DNA from: Tricholomella constricta
Lineage: Eukaryota > Basidiomycota > Agaricomycetes > Agaricales > Lyophyllaceae
NCBI GenBank assembly: GCA_013368375.1
Contig: JAACJP010000007.1
Coordinates: 868,001-932,000 of the forward strand
Reading direction: 5' to 3'
DNA length: 64,000 nucleotides
This document shows, piece by piece, positions 57,920 through 64,000 of this stretch. Position numbers and translations under genes: made by a program. The notes beneath the pieces are model-generated. The model was not told the origin of the DNA, ran no database searches, and saw only the letters and a program-made list of their open reading frames with translations. Within the stretch, counting starts at the first letter, position 1. Each line of letters begins with the position of its first letter.

Positions 57920-60900
57920 ATGCTCAGGCAACTCAGGGCTTTGTTGCGGCCTCTGGCCATACAGGCCGCCTACTCGCCCATCGAGACCATTGTCTTCTTC
58001 TCCGTCATCGGTACCCTTGCCTACTTCCATATCCTCAATGCAATTAAACACTCGTCGTTCTTTGCCCCGTCTGCACTCCCGCCCCTGCGTCCCAGCCATG
58101 CCATCCTGCGACACAGCGACTGGATTCCTGTCCGTGAGCACGTCTGGACCCATCCAACCCCACATGTCATCGCACAGGAGATTCAGCAGCTCGTCTTCAC
58201 CGCCGAACAGACCCCCGACATCCCACTTGAGTCCGCCCTCGCGAACGTGACGGCTCAGCTGGCGTCTGCGGCTGCATTCTCGCACATCTCGTCGACAGAG
58301 CACACCCTGACGCAGACACTGGCGTTCCAGCGCGGCGCCTTTGACTCTCTACTATCGTTGCTCCCGGCCCACAGCTTCCGCGTCCTCCACAGTGGACCCT
58401 CGTCCGAACCCATCATCGGCGAGACCTCGTCTCCGAAATGGATTGCCTACGCCGCACGTGCCCTCGTCGTCCGCTTCTACACACTCGCCCAAAAGGCCGA
58501 CTCGCTTGACATCCTGCTCATTCTCCTCGGGTATGTGCTCATGCACACAACCTTCTACCTCCTCATTTCCCGCTCTCGTGCCCTCGGCTCCAACTTCTGG
58601 CTGCCCTGCGCGATCATGAGCAGTTCCATCCTCGCCTTGTTGCTCTCCCTTCCCATCGCAATGGCACTCAAGGTCCCCATCGACCCCGTCGCCCTCACCG
58701 AGGCCCTCCCTTTCCTTGTCTGCACCGTCGGCTTCGATAAGCCCCTCCGCCTCGCACGTGCCGTCTTTCTTCACCCCCACCTCACCACCCCACCTGTCGC
58801 CCTCTCTTCACTGTCAGCCAACACTGCACAGGCACTTCCCCTGAAGCCGGCTGCCAAGATCCTCACCGAGAGTCTGTCCCTCACGTACCCGCCGATCATC
58901 CGCGACTACATTCTCGAGATCGCCGTCCTCGTCGTCGGCGCCAACTCTAAAGTCGCTGGCCTCCGTGAAGTCTGTGCTCTTGCTGCGCTTCTCCTCGCCG
59001 TTGACTGCCTGCTCATGTGCACCTACCTTGTTGGTGTTCTCGGCATCATGATTGAGGTCAGCCCCCCTTATTTGACCAAGTAGACACTAACTAATCACCT
59101 CACAGGTGCGCCGCATCCAAACCTTGCGCGGCTTTACTAAATCAACGCGCACACGCTCCCGCTCCTCCTCCATCTCCTCCTACCAGGGGTCTGTCCAGCA
59201 CACACCCCTTGGTTCCTATCCCGGCACCCCCGGCACGCCCTATTCCAACTCCTCCTCACGCGCGCCTCCCGCCAAGAGCGCCATGGTGCAGCCCCCAGCA
59301 CCGCCATCTCTCCGCGAGCGTCTTCTCGGTGTCAAGGGCTCTTCCATCATTGAAAGCAATGGCCATGCAAAGGGCAAAGGGTCAGACCCTGTGCAGCAGC
59401 AGAACCCTGTTGCGCGCCTCAAGCTCCTACTCATCGCGTCATTCCTCACCCTCCACATCCTCAACCTCTGCACGCCCCTCGCTGGCACGTCCCTTTACAA
59501 GCACTCGCCCGCCGCGGTCAAGTTCGACGGCATCCTCGCACACCACGGCGATATGGACACAGCGGCGTCCGCGCGCAGGGTCGACATCACACAGGGCGGC
59601 GTCGCGGCTGTGCTCGAACAGATGGCACATGCGCCTGGAGACGAAGAGGTCGTTGTCAGGGTGAGCGCGCCGGCGTGGGTGCAGGTACAGCCTGCCGCTA
59701 CATCCGCTTCGCTTGCTGGTGGTGCACAGGAGGGCCAGACGCTGGATGGGTTCATGTCAAGCTGGACGCGCCTCGTAGGCGACCCGGTGCTGTCCAAGTG
59801 GATTGTCGTTGTTCTCGCCATCTCCATCTCCCTGAATGGCTATTTGTTGAAAGGGATTGCGGCGGGGCTGGGAATTGGGCTGATTTTACCCGGAAAGGCT
59901 GGAGGAGTGAGGTTTGAGGGCGAGGGCGAGGATGAGCCCCAGGAAGGGCTGAGGTTCGCTGTTGCGGATGAGAAGGAGGAGGAGAAGGGACAGCGCGCGA
60001 GGACAGGGGTACCGACTTTTACGTTGGAAGACGTGGACCGGAGGTTGAAGGCACGGCTGACGGTCCCTATACCGACCGCGTCGAGCCCGCCCTCCCCCGT
60101 ACTGGGACACGCGACTACCTCCTTTACAAGTACTGCCGTCTCGTCTCCTGCCCCCGCCACTGTTCTGCCACTCCCTACACCTCCCAGCTCTACGGACACC
60201 AACACACGCCCTTTCGACATTCTCACAGAGCTCTTTGACAAAGCGGAAGGCGCACATGCAAAAGCGGAGGTTTTGGCTGGTATGAGTGATGAAGAGGTGA
60301 TTGTGCTTACGCAGAAGGGCAAGATCCAGCCCTATGCCTTGGAGAAGGTTCTCAGCGGCGGAGAGGTAGGCTGGGGAGTCAGGCAGAGCGAGGTGGAGCG
60401 GGCCGTCAGGGTGCGCAGGGGCATCATCTGTGAGTCCATGTCCTTTCTTTCTGAGTATCAATTGGTTTCTAATCATACTACTCAAGCCCGCGCCACACGT
60501 ACCAAGACCCTCGAATCGTCTCTCGTTCCGCTGGAGCACTACGACTACACCCGCGTCCTCGGCGCATGCTGCGAGAACGTCGTCGGATACATCCCGCTTC
60601 CGCTCGGCATCGCAGGCCCGCTTACCGTCGACTCCACGTCCTACTATATTCCCATGGCCACGGCCGAGGGCACGCTTGTCGCGTCGACCTCGCGTGGGTG
60701 CAAGGCGCTGAACGCAGGCGGCGGCGTACGCACCGTCGTCACGCGCGACGGCATGACGCGCGGGCCCGCGATCGACTTCCCGAGCGTGCACGAGGCAGCG
60801 GCGGCGATGGCGTGGATTGACGGAGAGGGCTACGAGGTGCTGAAGGAGGCGTTTGAGAGCACCAGTCGGTTCGCGAGGCTGAGGGGCATCAAGACGGCGC

Positions 60901-61854
60901 TGGCGGGGCGGACGTTGTATGCGCGGTTTGCGACGGCAACGGGCGATGCGATGGGGATGAATATGATTAGCAAGGGTACGGAGAAGGCGTTGGAGGTGAT
61001 GCAGCATGAGTTCCCGGGGATGGTGGTGCTGGCGCTGTCGGGCAACTATTGCACGGACAAGAAGCCGGCGGCAATCAACTGGATTGAGGGGAGAGGCAAG
61101 AGCGTGGTTGCGGAGGCGGTTGTGCCAGGCAAGGTGGTGCAGAGCGTGCTGAAGACGACAGTGGCGGCGCTGTGCAATTTGAATGTGAAGAAGAACTTGG
61201 TGGGGAGCGCGATGGCAGGCGCGATTGGAGGCTTCAATGCGCATGCGGCGAATATTCTGACTGCGGTCTTCCTCGCAACCGGACAGGACCCCGCGCAGAA
61301 TGTCGAGAGCTCGAACTGTATGACCCTTATGGAGCCGTGAGTGTCCCCCTCTTCTCTCCATCATTTGGTGCATATACTGATCAGAGTATTTTTTTTGTAA
61401 TCTCAGAACAAACGATGGCGAGGACCTGCTCATGACCGTCACGATGCCTTCCATCGAAGTCGGAACCGTCGGCGGCGGCACCATCCTCTCACCCCAACAA
61501 GCTGTGCTCGAGATGCTCGGCATCAAGGGTGCGCACCCCACCGAGCCCGGCGCGAACGCACAGCAGCTCGCGCGCATCATCGCCGCAGCCGTCATGGCCG
61601 GCGAGCTTTCGCTCCTCAGCGCACTCGCCGCAGGCCACCTCGTCCGCGCGCATCTCGTGCACAACCGCAGCCAGCCGAATACGCCGGCGAGTGGGCGGGG
61701 AGGAGCAGGGGGGCTGTTAGTCAAGGCAAGGCCTACGCTTACGCCTACTACGCCAGAGGGGAAAGAGGAGGGGAAAGGGGAAGGAGAGGGGGAGGGCGAC
61801 AAGGCGGTGAGGCGGAGTGAGTCGACGGCGAGCTTGCCGCCGTACAGCAAATAA
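57920..61854 (+). CDS. HMG1: 3-hydroxy-3-methylglutaryl-CoA reductase
   Basis: Rate-limiting ER enzyme of the mevalonate pathway (sterols, terpenes, quinones): HMG-CoA plus 2 NADPH to mevalonate. Exons 57920-59056, 59106-60429, 60487-61336 and 61407-61854 give 1252 residues. The N-terminal half is membrane-bound: [19 protein letters not shown] near residue 20-38, then several helices ([34 protein letters not shown]) in the sterol-sensing region, and two later helices around exon 2. The catalytic half has [17 protein letters not shown] (Glu near 849), GDAMGMNM near 973, DKKPAAINW (Lys near 1009) and the C-terminal His in HLVHNRS near 1180, followed by the conserved AMPK-type Ser. The ATG at 57920 is used because upstream in-frame codons have only GTG. 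The tail is Lys/Glu-rich. Confidence 0.96.
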
Positions 61855-62421
61855 CGGCTGACGCTCGACCCCTCTTCTTCTTTCTCCCGTCTCAAGCCGC
61901 TTTGTTACACCCCTAGACTGCACCCCCGATCATTGGCTCTGACATACATGCATGTTCCCTTGATTCCCCCACCCACCAGCAGTGATTCCCCCTGATTTTT
62001 TAAAGTTCTATGTATCCCAAATAATGAATAGTTTGCCCCGCAGTACCCTTTTGCTATCCTTACCCTTTATTTTAATCGGGATTCTTTGCTTTGCAATCTA
62101 GCATTAATAGCCGCGATCATACAAAACCCGTTTTCCATTCGCCCACGACAAGGGGCCGTTCCATGGGCGAACAGCATGCTTGAAATAGTGAACCAAAACC
62201 GAGCAGAGACTTAAGGATGAATATGACTTTCTGCATTAGGCGCCGTATCCGCTACTGGTAGCATCTTTAGCAATATCGGATTCGTGATAAGATCTTTCGT
62301 TTTCAGTGACTCTTGAGGTCAAACGCGCCTGTGGCGCGTACAATCTTGTCACGTGAAGGAAATATAGACTGTCCTCGCCATTTTGCTTGTTGAACTGGAC
62401 CCTGTTGTCGACGTGTCGAAT
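61855..62421. other. Intergenic between reductase 3' end and BTB gene
   Basis: 3' flank of the reductase and promoter of the BTB-domain gene. Nothing else was recognised. Confidence 0.5.
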
Positions 62422-64000
62422 ATGGAGGATGGCCCGCGCAAGCTTCCAACATGGACTCCGAAAGTAGAGGAGGACCACGTGTCTGATAAGGAAAGTTCTG
62501 GTGAGTTGTTCTCTTCTGTAAATGGCCAGGGGGGGGGCTAACTTTTCGCAGCTTCGGACATTGATGAACTGGGGTCCCAAGGAGCTTCAGCGGCAGAAAT
62601 GGGCAACGCGCCTTCCAACTACGACAAAGCTCGGCTCTCTGGTATGTCTTTGAACTTGCCAGGTTTTGATACAGGACCTCATTAGTATTGGTAGCTGCCA
62701 TTGATGCGATCTCGGATTCAGCAGCAACATCGCCCCAAAATTCTCCTTCTGAACCCAGGGACGCGCCTCCAGCAACACCACAGCCATTCCCCCTCTCTCC
62801 TCCTCGACCGTCCCAACCTCTTGACACCTCAACCCTTTGCCATCCTTCACCTGAAGCTTCGAATCAATCAGACTCGGATCACTCATTGCCCGCATTGGAC
62901 GAGATGTTTGCCCAGACCCAGCCTAATTACAGTCCATCCCAGTCCAGCGCTCATGAATCGAATAATTCATTCGATCGAAACAGTATGGATATTGACCCAG
63001 GCTCTGCTTCGACTCCCAAGCGCGAAATGAGCAGCCCGATTATACCCAGATCGCAGTCACCCAAACCTACCAGGAAGTTGAAATCGAAAACAAAAGATGT
63101 GGTATCGTATATCGAGATACTGTCGTCGACTGAGGATGAGCAGCCTTCTTCCGCAAAGATAGCAGGTTGAGTGGCTTGCTCTATCGTCTTTTCTCCAATC
63201 TCATCTTCGTCTCCAGTCAGGCCAAAGTCCACCCCCCGGAGTTCGCGTAGCTATCTTTCAACACCATCTCAGAATTCTAAACAAAAACGGACACGCTCCC
63301 CGATCACATCATTGTCTACCCTACACGCTTCCGATCCTCATCGCAGACCTCCCCGAAAACGCGCCAAGGTTGATGCATACACAAAATCACTCGAACACTG
63401 GCGCCTTGACGGCAGCGTCCTCATTCAAATCCAGGGTGTCCGCTTCAGGCTACATCAAAGCACCCTCATGCGTCACGGTGCTTGGTTCAAACATACTTTC
63501 AATCGTGAAGACGATCCCCCGGAACTTGACCCAAAATGTGTTGGTAATTTATCATTATACCATCTGTGTCCCGATGAAATGGGTCTTGATGCTCGGGATT
63601 TCGAGATACTCCTAGACACCATTGACAATGCCATGTAAGGCTCAATTTACTCCATTGATCAGCAACAACTCACTCTTCATTAATTTACACACCAGTGGGT
63701 ATGCCAGCGGTACTATTATGCCCGCCTTTTCAACCCTCGCCTCCCTTCTGCGCGCGTCTAGCGGCCTCGGCTTCACAGAATTCGAAAAATATGCTGTCTG
63801 CTGCCTCAAAGCTATGTGGTCCCCAGACCTCGCTGACCTCACACCCGAACCTATACCCCACGCAACAGAGACCGTTGTCCTCGCACGGAAATACGCCCAC
63901 TTTGACATCCTCAAGCGCCCACTGTACGAGCTCGTGCGCCTCGAAGACTTTGGCAGGTCAGATTTCAGGCGCGCACAGGCGAGGGGCGACCACAGCATGA
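62422..64000 (+). CDS. BTB/POZ-domain protein, 3'-partial
   Basis: Exons 62422-62500, 62552-62641, 62695-63165, 63217-63634 and 63696 to the window edge join in frame from MEDGPRKLPTWTPKVEEDH. The first 230 or so residues are Ser/Pro-rich and look disordered, with SP/TP sites and a nuclear-localisation-like PPRKRAKVD. A BTB fold follows: HWRLDGSVLIQIQGVRFRLHQSTLMRHGAWFKHTF, then DFEILLDTIDNAIGY and YAVCCLKAMW, with a helical BACK-like continuation. Fungal BTB proteins of this shape are numerous and mostly uncharacterised; possible roles are a Cul3 adaptor or a transcriptional co-factor. The stop lies right of the window. Confidence 0.85.

Noticed and set aside
59886..61895. 669-codon minus-strand open frame opposite HMG-CoA reductase
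   Set aside because: Low-complexity antisense of a GC-rich conserved gene; the plus-strand frame has all the reductase motifs.

Overview
This is a basidiomycete, most likely agaricomycete (mushroom-type), nuclear genome segment. The reasons are dense intron-rich genes with introns of about 50-70 nt, compact head-to-head gene pairs, an ascomycete-unlike set of MULE, pogo and copia elements, and a typical fungal HMG-CoA reductase. No base composition or phylogeny was computed; exon structures were worked out by hand from reading frames and GT-AG (twice GC-AG) boundaries.

Left part (1-10193) and 15516-24174: two nests of transposable elements. Nest 1, read from outside in, is a pogo-like Tc1/mariner element (P1), hit by a Mutator-like element (MULE1), hit by a Ty1/copia element (B, antisense), hit by a second copy of the same copia family (A). 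Nest 2 is a full-length sister pogo element (P2, TA duplication) hit by a full-length MULE2 (6013 bp, 9-bp target duplication). MULE1 and MULE2 are near-identical and inverted; P1 and P2 are near-identical and direct. The MULE gene, once spliced, appears to encode one protein of about 1322 residues joining a Ulp1/SUMO-protease-like domain, a run of SUMO-interaction-like motifs, a FAR1/WRKY-GCM1-type zinc finger, a MULE DDE transposase, a SWIM finger and a CCHC knuckle. This is the most interesting thing in the window.

Between the nests (10196-15515) lies a small host island: two unrecognised genes, SWC5 (SWR1 chromatin remodelling complex) and a SET-domain protein transcribed divergently from it.

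Right of the nests: a secreted DUF5648-type protein, dihydroxyacetone kinase, a GH18 chitinase, a JTB-like membrane protein head to head with SRP19/SEC65, a carboxylesterase with a GC-AG intron, PDS5 (cohesin) head to head with NAA15 (NatA N-terminal acetyltransferase), a short-chain dehydrogenase with a GC-AG intron, ribosomal protein eL42, an intronless 970-residue unclassified protein that may be a transposase, a gene-poor stretch with a seven-copy ~158-bp tandem repeat, HMG-CoA reductase, and the 5' part of a BTB-domain gene running off the right edge. The host genes are mostly housekeeping and do not form a recognisable metabolic cluster.
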